This document shows positions 25,821 to 34,870 of a stretch of DNA of 37,567 bases, in pieces. This stretch comes from an uncultured Bacteroides sp. Its GTDB lineage: Bacteria > Bacteroidota > Bacteroidia > Bacteroidales > Bacteroidaceae. The DNA lies in assembly GCA_949285075.1 (NCBI GenBank), contig CASDXF010000034.1, positions 1 through 37,567 of the forward strand. Direction: 5' to 3'. Every line of letters starts with the position of its first letter. The stretch's first letter is position 1. Made by a program: the position numbers and the translations under genes. The notes beneath the pieces were generated by a model, which ran no database searches, was not told the DNA's origin, and worked only from the letters and a program-made list of their open reading frames with translations.

Positions 25821-26375
25821 ATGTTAATCTTAGGCATCATTATCGCAGTCTGCCTGTTGTATGTCGCCATCGGCTACAACAGCTTAGTAAAGAAACGCAA
25901 TGACGTGACCAACGCCTTTGGAAGCATCGACGCCATGCTGAAAAAAAGGTTCGACCTCATTCCGAACATCGTGGCCACCGTGCAGCAGTACGCAAAGCAC
26001 GAGGAGAGCCTCTTCACCAAAGTGACCGAGATGCGCTCGAAGCGCTACGGCCAGCTGAGCGACGAAGAGAAGGCCGAATTCGACAAGGCGTTCACTCAAG
26101 TCAGCCGCCAGTTCATCGCCGTGGCCGAGAACTATCCGGAGCTGAAAGCGTCGGAGAACTTCATGCACTTGCAGCGCACGCTGAACGAGGTAGAGGAACA
26201 ACTCTCGGCGGCGCGCAGGACGTACAACGCGTGCGTAACGGATTACAACAACGCCGTGATGACCTTCCCCTCTAACCTGATAGCCGGAATTTTCGGATTC
26301 AGTTCAAAGCCCGTGCTGTCCATTCCGGAAGAAGAAAGGCAAAACGTCAGCGTGAAGAATCTGTTCCAATCTTAA
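25821..26375 (+). CDS. lemA: LemA family protein
   Basis: 184 residues from the ATG at 25821, the usual length. An N-terminal membrane anchor (LILGIIIAVCLLYVAIGYNS) is followed by LVKKRNDVTNAFGSIDAMLK, then KRFDLIPNIV, the LemA signature, and a helical bundle ending FPSNLIAGIFGFSSKPVLSI. The topology is probably N-out with the bundle exposed. The function is unknown; it was first noted as an antigen-related protein in Listeria. It is 12 nt upstream of the DUF3137 gene, and the two are a recurrent pair. Confidence 0.93.
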   Translation: MLILGIIIAVCLLYVAIGYNSLVKKRNDVTNAFGSIDAMLKKRFDLIPNIVATVQQYAKHEESLFTKVTEMRSKRYGQLSDEEKAEFDKAFTQVSRQFIAVAENYPELKASENFMHLQRTLNEVEEQLSAARRTYNACVTDYNNAVMTFPSNLIAGIFGFSSKPVLSIPEEERQNVSVKNLFQS

Positions 26376-26387
26376 CGCTTTCCTCTC

Positions 26388-27302
26388 ATGAAAGACTCAT
26401 TCAATTCGCTATACGAACGGTTAACGCCGCGCGTCAAGGCTTTCGAGATTACCCGGCGGTCGTTACTGAAAAAAGGCTTCAAACAAGCGGTCGTGACGGG
26501 CTGCGCCATTATCGCCATCGGACTTATCTTCCTTCAGTCGCTCGGTTCCTTCATCTGGGTCATTGTCGGAATAGCCGTCATTATCGGATTCTCCATCGTG
26601 AATTACAAGTCGGGCGAGCTGTGCGCCTATTACAAGAGCAACATCGTTCCCCTCATACTGAACGACCTGCTTCCCAACGCCAACTACGAGCCTTCGTCGG
26701 GTATCTCGGAAGAGACGTTCTGCTCGTGCGGGCTGTTCACCTCGCCCGACAGGTATAGCGCGGAGGACTTCATCTCCGGCCGGATAGGAAAGACGGAGGT
26801 GTGCTTTTCCGAGACTCATGCGGAAAAACGTCACGTATCAGTCACCAAGAACGGCACTCGGGAGTATTGGACGGACATCTTCAGGGGCTTTCTCTTCATA
26901 GCCGATTTCCACAAGGATTTCTCCGGCCGCACGATACTCTACCGCAATTCGTGGATTAAACTGCGTTTTGGCGAAGAAGAGCGGGTGAAGTTAGAGAACA
27001 AGGAATTCGAACGCCGTTTCGACGTTTTCTCCACGGACGCAGTAGAGGCCCGCTATCTCCTCTCTCCCTCCATGATGGAGCGCCTTGTCGCCATGAACGA
27101 CAGGTTGGGAGACGGAATAACGGTCAGTTTCCACCACTCACGCATTCACATCGCCATCCCCGACGCGACAAACCACTTCGAGGCGAGCGTCTGGTTCTCT
27201 CTGAGCCGAGGCAATCTGAAGAGAGAGTTCCAGACCATCAGCGAATTGCTACAAATCGTAGAGGAACTGAATCTAAACCTCAGAATCTGGACTAAAGAAT
27301 AA
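26388..27302 (+). CDS. DUF3137 membrane protein
   Basis: 304 residues. Residues 34-76 form two adjacent membrane spans ([19 protein letters not shown] and [19 protein letters not shown]) behind a short N-terminal region. The rest is soluble, with [40 protein letters not shown] and [20 protein letters not shown], as in DUF3137 proteins that accompany LemA. The role is unknown; partnership with LemA is inferred from the 12-nt spacing and recurring linkage. proA has its own promoter, so this pair is probably its own transcription unit. Confidence 0.85.
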   Translation: MKDSFNSLYERLTPRVKAFEITRRSLLKKGFKQAVVTGCAIIAIGLIFLQSLGSFIWVIVGIAVIIGFSIVNYKSGELCAYYKSNIVPLILNDLLPNANYEPSSGISEETFCSCGLFTSPDRYSAEDFISGRIGKTEVCFSETHAEKRHVSVTKNGTREYWTDIFRGFLFIADFHKDFSGRTILYRNSWIKLRFGEEERVKLENKEFERRFDVFSTDAVEARYLLSPSMMERLVAMNDRLGDGITVSFHHSRIHIAIPDATNHFEASVWFSLSRGNLKREFQTISELLQIVEELNLNLRIWTKE

Positions 27303-27413
27303 GCCCGGCGCAGGAGAGTAAACAGGAAAGACATACCCGAAAAAGAATTCCTAAAATAAAACCCGAGCAGAATTTAGACAGGCTCCGAACGAGGAGGCAA
27401 AAAAGTTTCTTAC

Positions 27414-27421
27414 TATATTTG
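27414..27421 (+). promoter_or_regulatory. -7 box for proA and the transcarbamylase gene
   Basis: TATATTTG, with full match to TAnnTTTG, lies 42 nt before the proA ATG. It overlaps the start of the longer possible frame at 27419, so that start is unlikely. Confidence 0.6.
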
Positions 27422-27463
27422 CAGCGACAATCCGACTTACTTTTTAACGCGAAAGGAGCTAAA

Positions 27464-28717
27464 ATGACAACAGATATAAAGCCGACGCTCGCCTCTGTAC
27501 AGAAAGCGAGCAGAGAAATACCGCTATTGAGCGACAATACGATAAACGGTATCCTGAACGCCGTAGCGGAAGCCGCCGTATCAGAATCCTCGTTCATCTT
27601 GTCCGAGAACCGGAAAGACCTTGAACGGATGGACAAGAAGAATCCCAAATACGACCGTCTGAAGCTGACCGAGGAGCGGCTGAAAAGCATAGCGGACGAC
27701 ATGCGGAACGTGGCGAAGCTCCCCTCTCCGTTAGGAAGAGTATTGCGAGAGGCTACACGCCCCAACGGAATGAGGCTGAAGAAAGTCAGTGTCCCGTTCG
27801 GAGTCATCGGAATCATCTACGAGGCGCGGCCTAACGTTAGCTTCGACGTGTTTTCCCTCTGCCTGAAGAGCGGTAACGCTTGCGTGCTGAAGGGCGGAAG
27901 CGATGCCGACTATTCCAATCGGGCCATCATAGGAGTTATCCACAAGGTGTTGGATCGGTTTAACGTCAATCCGCACATCGTCGAGCTGTTGCCCGCAGAC
28001 AGAGAGGCTACCGCCCAGCTACTGAGCGCAAGGGAATACATAGACCTCATCATCCCCCGGGGAAGCAGCGGACTGATTAACTTCGTGCGTGAGAACGCAA
28101 GCGTCCCCGTCATCGAAACGGGAGCAGGCATTTGCCACACCTACTTCGACGAGTTCGGCGACAAGGAGAAGGGGGCGGACATCATCTGCAACGCCAAGAC
28201 GAGACGGGTTAGCGTGTGCAACGCGCTCGACTGCGCCATCGTACATGAGAGACGCTTGGCCGACCTCCCGTTCCTTTGCGAGCGGTTGGCGGAGAAGAGC
28301 GTAATTATCTACGCTGACCCTAAGGCTTACGCCGCGCTCGAAGGCCATTATCCCGCAGAGCTGCTGCGACACGCTACCGACGAGAGTTTCGGTACGGAGT
28401 TTCTGGACTACAAGATGGCCGTTAAGACCGCAAGCGACTTCGAGGAGGCTTTAGCTCACATCCAGACCTACGGCTCAAAACACAGCGAGTGCATCGTGAC
28501 CGAGAATAGGGAACGCGCCGAACGGTTCACCCAACTGGTGGACGCAGCCTGCGTATACACGAACGTATCGACAGCCTTTACCGACGGCGCACAGTTCGGC
28601 TTGGGGGCGGAGATAGGCATCAGCACGCAGAAGCTGCACGCCAGAGGTCCGATGGGACTGGAGGAAATCACCTCTTACAAATGGATAATCGAAGGAGAAG
28701 GACAGACAAGGCCTTGA
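27464..28717 (+). CDS. proA: Gamma-glutamyl phosphate reductase
   Basis: 417 residues from the ATG at 27464, which has an unusually good Shine-Dalgarno AAGGAG 7 nt upstream. It reduces glutamyl phosphate to the semialdehyde, the second proline step after ProB. The aldehyde-dehydrogenase fold shows [43 protein letters not shown] and the catalytic cysteine Cys252 in [10 protein letters not shown]; the end is [20 protein letters not shown]. The transcarbamylase gene follows after 50 nt, linking proline and arginine synthesis at the glutamate branch. Confidence 0.96.
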   Translation: MTTDIKPTLASVQKASREIPLLSDNTINGILNAVAEAAVSESSFILSENRKDLERMDKKNPKYDRLKLTEERLKSIADDMRNVAKLPSPLGRVLREATRPNGMRLKKVSVPFGVIGIIYEARPNVSFDVFSLCLKSGNACVLKGGSDADYSNRAIIGVIHKVLDRFNVNPHIVELLPADREATAQLLSAREYIDLIIPRGSSGLINFVRENASVPVIETGAGICHTYFDEFGDKEKGADIICNAKTRRVSVCNALDCAIVHERRLADLPFLCERLAEKSVIIYADPKAYAALEGHYPAELLRHATDESFGTEFLDYKMAVKTASDFEEALAHIQTYGSKHSECIVTENRERAERFTQLVDAACVYTNVSTAFTDGAQFGLGAEIGISTQKLHARGPMGLEEITSYKWIIEGEGQTRP

Positions 28718-28767
28718 GCGGTGACGGGCTTCACCAGTCGAGGATTATAATTCAATAAATAGACGAT

Positions 28768-29721
28768 ATGAAGAAATTTACCTGTGTGCAAGACATCGGC
28801 GACTTGAAGTCCGCTCTTGCAGAAGCATTCGAGATTAAAAAAGACCGTTTCAAATACGTGGAATTGGGTCGCAACAAGACATTGATGATGATATTCTTCA
28901 ACTCAAGCCTGCGAACCCGACTCAGCACCCAAAAAGCGGCCTTCAACTTGGGCATGAACGTCATGGTGCTAGACATCAATCAGGGAGCGTGGAGACTGGA
29001 GACCGAGCGGGGAGTCATCATGGATGGAGACAAGCCAGAGCACTTGCTGGAGGCGATTCCCGTGATGGGCTGCTATTGCGACATCATCGGCGTGCGTTCG
29101 TTCGCCCGCTTCGAGAGCCGGGAGTTCGACTACGAGGAGACCATCCTGAACCAGTTCATCAAGTATTCCGGCCGACCGGTATTCTCGATGGAGGCCGCTA
29201 CCCGCCATCCGTTGCAAAGCTTCGCTGACCTGATTACGATTGAGGAATATAAGAAAACGGCCCGTCCTAAAGTGGTCATGACGTGGGCTCCCCATCCTCG
29301 TCCCCTACCGCAGGCCGTGCCGAACTCGTTCGCCGAATGGATGAACGCCACGGATTACGAATTCGTCATTACTCACCCGGAAGGATACGAGCTAGCCCCG
29401 CAATTCGTCGGAAAGGCGAAGGTGGAGTATGACCAGATGAAGGCTTTTGAAGGGGCCGACTTCGTCTACGCCAAAAACTGGGCCGTCTACAGTGGAGACA
29501 ACTACGGGCAGATACTGAACAAGGACCGGGCGTGGACGGTGAGTGAACGTCAGATGGCCGTGACCAACAACGCCTACTTCATGCACTGCCTGCCCGTGCG
29601 CAGAAACATGATTGTCACGGACGACGTAATCGAAAGCCCGCAGTCCATCGTCATTCCCGAGGCGGCTAACCGGGAAATCTCGGCCACGGTAGTACTCAAG
29701 CGAATGATAGAAAGCCTATAA
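28768..29721 (+). CDS. argF': N-succinylornithine carbamoyltransferase
   Basis: 317 residues. Carbamoyl-phosphate binding uses FFNSSLRTR (43-51) instead of the common STRTR, as in the acyl-ornithine transcarbamylases. HPLQSFADL and MHCLPVRR are present. Published work on the Bacteroides fragilis enzyme showed that it uses N-succinylornithine, and that Pro90 there (Glu92 in the acetylornithine enzyme of Xanthomonas) sets this choice; here residue 90 is Pro in GDKPEH. So succinylated arginine intermediates are the better prediction. It lies 50 nt after proA, likely co-transcribed, and ahead of a hairpin. Confidence 0.92.
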   Translation: MKKFTCVQDIGDLKSALAEAFEIKKDRFKYVELGRNKTLMMIFFNSSLRTRLSTQKAAFNLGMNVMVLDINQGAWRLETERGVIMDGDKPEHLLEAIPVMGCYCDIIGVRSFARFESREFDYEETILNQFIKYSGRPVFSMEAATRHPLQSFADLITIEEYKKTARPKVVMTWAPHPRPLPQAVPNSFAEWMNATDYEFVITHPEGYELAPQFVGKAKVEYDQMKAFEGADFVYAKNWAVYSGDNYGQILNKDRAWTVSERQMAVTNNAYFMHCLPVRRNMIVTDDVIESPQSIVIPEAANREISATVVLKRMIESL

Positions 29722-29776
29722 AAAGCATCTGAAATAAAGAACAAAAAGCGTTATTACAAATATCGCGTAAATAATG

Positions 29777-29820
29777 AACAGGATTCAGGTTACAAGGAGA
29801 ATCGTAACCCGAATCCTGTT
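29777..29820 (+). terminator. Hairpin after the transcarbamylase gene
   Basis: Arms at 29777-29793 and 29804-29820 (AACAGGATTC-A-GGTTAC against GTAACC-C-GAATCCTGTT) pair over 16 positions with one internal mismatch. The stem is strong but followed only by ATTCATATAT, so termination is probable and not certain. Confidence 0.6.
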
Positions 29821-30004
29821 ATTCATATATAGCTATAAAAAGCACGCGTGCTACCAACCATTAAACCCTAATCGGTCTTTAAAGAATTTAATTGTGTTAA
29901 AGCCTGCCGTTTAAGAGCCTGCCCGGGTTTATTTTGAAAAGCCTTTTCGAATATGTTTTTCGCTCCCGCAATGAGGAAAATTCACATTAATCCTTTTCCA
30001 CTTG

Positions 30005-30125
30005 TCAGACAGCCCTGCGGCTCGCGAGAGACAGCCCTACGGCTCACGAGGGATAGGGCAACGGCTCGCGAGAAACAGGGCTATCTCTCAAACGGATAAA
30101 TAAAGCGCTGATAATAAACAGTTTC
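30005..30125 (+). repeat. Short interspersed repeat: three 22-bp tandem units plus tail
   Basis: Three 22-bp units with CGGCTCGCGAG/CGGCTCACGAG are followed by GGCTATCTCTCAAACGG and a tail with CTGATAATAAACAGTTTC. It corresponds unit for unit to the copy at 5784-5900. It lies in the 527-bp gap between the transcarbamylase gene and recQ; the rest of that gap shows no gene. Confidence 0.75.
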
Positions 30126-30248
30126 GTGTATCGTTACCGGAAAGAATATTTTATTGTTATTGAAGCTGCAGTATAAATATTTATCAAACAAAATGATAGC
30201 GATTTTTCCTGATGACCGATTCGAGCTAAACGCCTTTTCAGTAAGAGG

Positions 30249-32162
30249 CTAACTATTAGACTTATAGTTCCCGGCAATCTTCCCGTCCTTCATCTTCAGG
30301 AATCCTTCTTCCAATAGATAACATATCACCCGTTCGACATCCTCCGGTTTAGCGTCTAAGCGGGTCACGACATCGGGAAGAGTTAAGGGAGTATCGGAGA
30401 GGAGTCTGACGAGCCGCACTTTCAATTCCTCGAACGAAGCCTCGGACACACTTTCGTCTCGGTGGCTGAGACAGACATCGCACTGTCCGCAATTGTGGTC
30501 ATTGCGTTCGCCAAAATACCGGAGCAGCATCCGGCTTCTGCATACATTATCTGTGGTAACGTATTCTTCCATCGCCTTGATTCGAGCCTCGTAGCGAGCC
30601 TTACGCTCCTCGTACACCGAGGGAGAGATGTATATCTCATGACGCTCCAACCGTTCGCGCGTATATATAATGTAGGGTGTCTTTTTCCGAGGAATGTAGT
30701 CGAGTATGCGGCGCTTGGTCAGCGCACGCAGAATATCGTAGACACGTTGCCGTGTCAGCCCGGTGCGGATGGATAGCGACTCTTCGCTGATGTACGCGTA
30801 ATCGGTGAACAGCCCCGTATAAGAACGGAGGATGGCTTGTATCAACCCTTCCGTCTCCGAGTCCATTTCCCTCAGCCGATAAAGCTCGTCGCGCCGCAGC
30901 AGGAACAACACGCGCGAGGCGTTGTCCTGCTCGTCGGTATATTCCAGATAGCCCGCCTGCGTCAGTATCTTCAGCGCGCTGTCTACGGGAACGGGGAAAT
31001 ACTTGTATGTGCGGCAGAACTCCTCAAGGTCGAACTCACGGACACACTGGTACCCGTCCCCCATCGCCATCTGATAATAGTATTGCAGATGCTCGTACAC
31101 ATCGAGAATGTACTCCTTCTCCGGAAAGGTATCGGCCACTCGCTTATGGAGCATTGTCCTGTCCGACTTGGCGTAGAGGATGACGGCGCAAGCCTTCCGT
31201 CCGTCTCTGCCCGCCCTTCCCGCCTCTTGGAAGTAAGCTTCCGGAGAGTCTGGGAGGTCAAGGTGTACCACCACCCGTACGTCGGGCTTGTCTATCCCCA
31301 TACCGAACGCGTTCGTGGCTACCATGACCCGCGTCGTCCCCTCCAGCCAGCGCTTCTGCCGCAAGTCTTTCACGGCGTTGTCCAATCCGGCGTGATAGAA
31401 GTCGGCCGTAACGCCCTCACCGGTCAACAGCTCGGTTACCTCTTTCGTCCGCCTGCGATTACGTACGTACACGATGGCGCTTCCCGGCACTTGCCGCAGA
31501 ATGCGCAGCAGCTCCCCCGCTTTATTGTCCGTCTCCCGGACAACGTAGGCGAGGTTTTCCCGCTCGAAACTCATCTTGAACACGTTCTCCTCGCGGAAGT
31601 CGAGCCGCAGCTGAATGTCCTTCACCACCTCGGGCGTGGCGGTGGCCGTCAGCGCCAGTACCGGAACGCCCGTCAGCAGCTTGCGTATCTCGGCTATTCT
31701 CAGGTATGCCGGACGGAAGTCGTACCCCCATTGCGAGATGCAGTGGCTCTCGTCCACGGTAATCATGGAGACCTTCATGGAGCGCAGCTTGGCCCGGAAC
31801 AAGTCCGTGTCGAGCCGCTCGGGGGAGATGTAGAGAAACTTATAGTCGCCGAAGATGCAGTTCTCAAGCGCGGTCAGTATCTCCTGCCTCGTCATTCCGG
31901 AGTAGACCGCCGTCGCCTTGATTCCCCGTCTCCTGAGGTTCTGCACTTGGTCTTTCATCAGGGCGATGAGTGGAGTAATGACAAGGCATAGCCCCTCCCG
32001 GGCCAGAGCAGGAACCTGAAAGGTGATGGACTTCCCTCCTCCCGTAGGCATCAGCCCCAACGTGTCCCTGCCCTCGCCTATACTGGCGATAATCTCCTCC
32101 TGCAAGGGACGGAAGGAGTCGTATCCCCAGTAGCGTTTCAGTATTTCCCGATAGTTACTCAA
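30249..32162 (-). CDS. recQ: ATP-dependent DNA helicase RecQ
   Basis: 637 residues. A superfamily 2 helicase moving 3' to 5', used in recombination and fork repair. Walker A is GGGKS (41-45, in PTGGGKSITFQ), the DEAH-type box is DESH (137-140, followed by CISQWGYDFRP), and motif VI is QEAGRAGRDGR. A C-terminal zinc motif CRSRMLLRYFGERNDHNCGQ then CDVC is present with a winged-helix region; no clear HRDC domain is seen. The start is TTG at 32162: no ATG is available upstream before an in-frame stop, and MSNYREILKRYWGYDSFRPL fits the family N-terminus. It overlaps the recJ stop by 8 nt, so translation is probably coupled. Confidence 0.94.
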   Translation of the reverse strand: MSNYREILKRYWGYDSFRPLQEEIIASIGEGRDTLGLMPTGGGKSITFQVPALAREGLCLVITPLIALMKDQVQNLRRRGIKATAVYSGMTRQEILTALENCIFGDYKFLYISPERLDTDLFRAKLRSMKVSMITVDESHCISQWGYDFRPAYLRIAEIRKLLTGVPVLALTATATPEVVKDIQLRLDFREENVFKMSFERENLAYVVRETDNKAGELLRILRQVPGSAIVYVRNRRRTKEVTELLTGEGVTADFYHAGLDNAVKDLRQKRWLEGTTRVMVATNAFGMGIDKPDVRVVVHLDLPDSPEAYFQEAGRAGRDGRKACAVILYAKSDRTMLHKRVADTFPEKEYILDVYEHLQYYYQMAMGDGYQCVREFDLEEFCRTYKYFPVPVDSALKILTQAGYLEYTDEQDNASRVLFLLRRDELYRLREMDSETEGLIQAILRSYTGLFTDYAYISEESLSIRTGLTRQRVYDILRALTKRRILDYIPRKKTPYIIYTRERLERHEIYISPSVYEERKARYEARIKAMEEYVTTDNVCRSRMLLRYFGERNDHNCGQCDVCLSHRDESVSEASFEELKVRLVRLLSDTPLTLPDVVTRLDAKPEDVERVICYLLEEGFLKMKDGKIAGNYKSNS

Positions 32163-33873
32163 TGGGTTTTATGTCCTCTATCTGGAGCTGTACCTCGCCC
32201 CGCTTGTGGGTATTCTCCTCGATGGTGTAGCAGATATCGAACGACCGCTTGGTCTTGATGTATCTCACGTGCGAGCTTTGCCCGAACGCGATGCCGTTCA
32301 TTACGTTGTTCGACTTGTTGTCCACCAGTTCCAACTTGATGTGCTCCTGTTCTCTACCTACCACCTTGCTGGTTCCATAGTCATATACATGATGCGTACA
32401 GAATACCGGCTTCGGGTTTTCCGGTCCGAAAGGGTTAAACCGTTTCAGGTCGTTGCAGAACTTGTGCGTGATGTCCTTAAAGTCGATTTCCGCGTCGATG
32501 TCTATCACCGCGCTAGTCTGCTCCGGCAGAATGTGCTGAGCCACGAACTCCTCGAAGCGTTCGGTGAACGCCTCCACGTTCTCCACCTTCATCGACAGTC
32601 CGGCGGCGTACGTATGCCCGCCGAAGTTCTCCAACAAGTCCCGGCAATACTCTACGGCCTTGTAGACGTCGAACCCCGATACCGAACGGGCCGAGCCCGT
32701 GGCCAAGTCGTTAGTGCGCGTCAGCACTACGGCCGGACGATAGTAAATCTCGGTCAGGCGTGAAGCCACGATGCCGATAACTCCCTTGTGCCACTCCTCG
32801 TTATAGAGCACGATGCTGCGCCGCTTGGGTAGTTCCTCCAGTCGGGACACAATCTTGTTGGCCTCTTCCGTCATGCTCTTGTCGAGGTCCTTCCTCGTTT
32901 CGTTGTACTGATTAATCTGACGGGCCTTCTCTAGCGCGGACACGAAGTCCTTCTCCGTCAGCAAGTCTACCGCCTCCTTTCCGTTCTGTATCCGTCCCGA
33001 GGCGTTGATGCGCGGGCCTATCTTGAATATGATGTCGCTGATGTTGATTTCCTTCTCCGACAGTCCGCACACGTCGATAATCGCCTTCATGCCTACGCTC
33101 GGGTTGCTGTTCAGCTGCTTCAGCCCGTGATAGGCCAGTATCCGGTTCTCCCCCATGATGGGCACGATGTCCGAGGCGATGCTGACAGCCACCAAGTCGA
33201 GCAAGGGGATGAGGTGATGAAACTCGATGCCGTTGCTGATGGCGAACGCCTGCATGAACTTGAATCCTACGCCACATCCGGAAAGGTGAGTATATGGATA
33301 CGTGTTGTCCTGCCGCTTGGCGTTGAGTATGGCCACAGCCTCGGGCAACTCATCGTCGGGTACGTGATGGTCGCAAATGATGAAGTCGATGCCTTTCTCT
33401 TTGGCGTACCTCACCTCGTCCACCGCCTTTATTCCGCAGTCGAGCACGATAATCAGGCCGACCCCCGTTTCGGCGGCGTAGTCTATTCCCTTTTGCGAGA
33501 TACCATACCCCTCGTCGTAACGGTCGGGGATGTAATAGTCTATGTTAGAATAGAACTGCTGAATAAACTTGTAGACTAGCGCCACGGCTGTGGTGCCGTC
33601 TACGTCATAATCTCCATAAATTAATATACGTTCCTTCTTCCCCATCGCCTTGTTCAGGCGCTCTACCGCCACGTCCATGTCGTTCATGAGAAACGGGTTA
33701 TGTAGGTCGGGCAACTGCGGGCGGAAGAATTTCTTGGCCTCCGCGGCCCTCGTGATTCCCCTCTGCGCCAATAGCCTTCCTAGAATCGGACTGATGTTCA
33801 ATTCCTTAGCCAATGTCCGGCTTATCTCTGCCTGTTCGGGTGTTGTGGGTCGATAATTCCATTTGTGAGTCAT
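32155..33873 (-). CDS. recJ: Single-stranded-DNA-specific exonuclease RecJ
   Basis: 572 residues from the ATG at 33873; an extension to 33927 adds a lysine-rich segment unlike the family and crosses the probable transcription start. A 5' to 3' exonuclease of the DHH superfamily that works with RecQ. Metal motifs are YGDYDVDGTT (86-95), DCGIKA (145-150) and IICDHHVPDDELP (DHH at 168-170). The DHHA1 domain carries the GGHTYAAGLSM motif; a C-terminal OB-like part follows. recQ starts within its stop codon region, giving a recJ-recQ repair operon. Confidence 0.95.
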   Translation of the reverse strand: MTHKWNYRPTTPEQAEISRTLAKELNISPILGRLLAQRGITRAAEAKKFFRPQLPDLHNPFLMNDMDVAVERLNKAMGKKERILIYGDYDVDGTTAVALVYKFIQQFYSNIDYYIPDRYDEGYGISQKGIDYAAETGVGLIIVLDCGIKAVDEVRYAKEKGIDFIICDHHVPDDELPEAVAILNAKRQDNTYPYTHLSGCGVGFKFMQAFAISNGIEFHHLIPLLDLVAVSIASDIVPIMGENRILAYHGLKQLNSNPSVGMKAIIDVCGLSEKEINISDIIFKIGPRINASGRIQNGKEAVDLLTEKDFVSALEKARQINQYNETRKDLDKSMTEEANKIVSRLEELPKRRSIVLYNEEWHKGVIGIVASRLTEIYYRPAVVLTRTNDLATGSARSVSGFDVYKAVEYCRDLLENFGGHTYAAGLSMKVENVEAFTERFEEFVAQHILPEQTSAVIDIDAEIDFKDITHKFCNDLKRFNPFGPENPKPVFCTHHVYDYGTSKVVGREQEHIKLELVDNKSNNVMNGIAFGQSSHVRYIKTKRSFDICYTIEENTHKRGEVQLQIEDIKPIE

Positions 33874-33933
33874 TATATATTGTTTTTTCTTTTTCTTTCT
33901 CGGGGTCGGAAAGGGCAATCTTCCCAACGAGGT

Positions 33934-33941
33934 GTAAAAGT
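33934..33941 (-). promoter_or_regulatory. Probable -7 box for recJ-recQ
   Basis: The minus strand reads TACTTTTA, one base off TAnnTTTG, 61 nt before the recJ ATG. Transcription would start near 33927. Confidence 0.4.
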
Positions 33942-34089
33942 ACGAAAAAAAGCGGAAACACGATATTCATTAACGAAAAACTTCTGTTTTGCGATATAAG
34001 ACAAGACGGAAAACGGGACGCGGAGACGCATGCCCGTCCCCTGTTTTCAGAGAAAAGAAAAGCGCAGGCAGGTATCGGGAAATATAAAG

Positions 34090-34199
34090 GTAGGCGCGCC
34101 TACGCGCACATGTACAATAATTGCGTGAATGATGTACAAGAATTATCCGATTGTCGTACAAGAATCTGACGTTTCTTGTACAAGTTTTCCTTATCGCTT
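34090..34199. repeat. 14-bp palindrome plus four GTACAA sites at exact 22-bp spacing
   Basis: A perfect palindrome GTAGGCGCGCCTAC (34090-34103) is followed by GTACAA at 34112, 34134, 34156 and 34178, each exactly 22 bp apart (two helical turns). The two middle sites extend to GTACAAGAAT, and the last lies in the palindrome CTTGTACAAG (34175-34184). Sequence between sites is not conserved. The array lies about 170-260 bp upstream of the recJ promoter and just before a composite repeat. It resembles an operator array or iterons; no gene is seen in 33,942-34,255. Confidence 0.6.
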
Positions 34200-34255
34200 A
34201 TGCCGCTCCACGGAATCGTCAAGACGGACGCTCGCTTCCATCTATGGATTCGGGC

Positions 34256-34790
34256 CGAATCTTAAAAACAGAACATTCTTAAAAACGGAACATCCTGACG
34301 CCTCTAGGACGCGATAATTCGGACTGGGGTACAGGCCGGACGAAAAGAACGCGGCGTAGAGGCGTCAGGCAAATTCAGCGCGTCACCAAACAGAAGAATC
34401 GCATGACTCCACGCGCCTGTTTTGCGCAAAAGACAGCACTTATCGTAACAGAATAGGAGATTGAGGCGTGATATAGTCACTTTCGTTCTGTACGGAAAAA
34501 CAGTCCAACGGGAAGCTGAAAAACGTGAAAAGTCCGCCCAATCCACAGAATAAGGCTTCCGCTCGCGAGCGGAAAGGCTATCTCTCGCGAGAAATAGGGC
34601 TGCGGCTCACGAGCGGAAGCGCCGTCCCTTACGCCAGATTTTCCTTTTCCATCGCTTCCGGAGCGCGGATTTACGCGTTTTTCCCCCTTAAAACACGCAG
34701 ATTTCATGCGTTTTCACGCGGACTTTCCATCTAGAATGAAAATTTCAACGCGTCCATTTTTGAGGAAAATCTTAAAAACAGAACATTTTC
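34256..34790 (+). repeat. Composite interspersed repeat (modules B+A)
   Basis: The left end AATCTTAAAAACAGAACATT is followed by a second AAAAACGGAACAT. The perfect 13-bp inverted repeat CCTGACGCCTCTA (34294-34306) and TAGAGGCGTCAGG (34357-34369) encloses a core of exactly 50 bp (34307-34356), then AAATTCAGCG. The right module has 22-bp units with CTCGCGAG (34550-34620) and a TTTACGCGTTTTT stretch, and ends in CTTAAAAACAGAACATTTT (to 34790). Length is about 535 bp. It has the most regular inverted repeats of the three composite copies. Confidence 0.85.
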
Positions 34791-34870
34791 GTGTGGAGAA
34801 AAGCCAGCGGATACCCGGCCTCGGCGAATCGGCTATCCCCCCGACGGACGGAATTGGAAAGGCGCTCCAT

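Noticed and set aside
30837-31991. Plus-strand open frame of 384 residues opposite recQ
   Set aside because: Antisense shadow of the RecQ helicase frame; composition is not protein-like.
33874-33927. N-terminal extension of recJ with a run of lysines
   Set aside because: The predicted transcription start lies at its beginning and the MTHKWNY start fits the family.
34112-34199. CRISPR array
   Set aside because: The conserved part is only 6-10 bp at 22-bp spacing, with no true repeat-spacer structure and no cas genes nearby.
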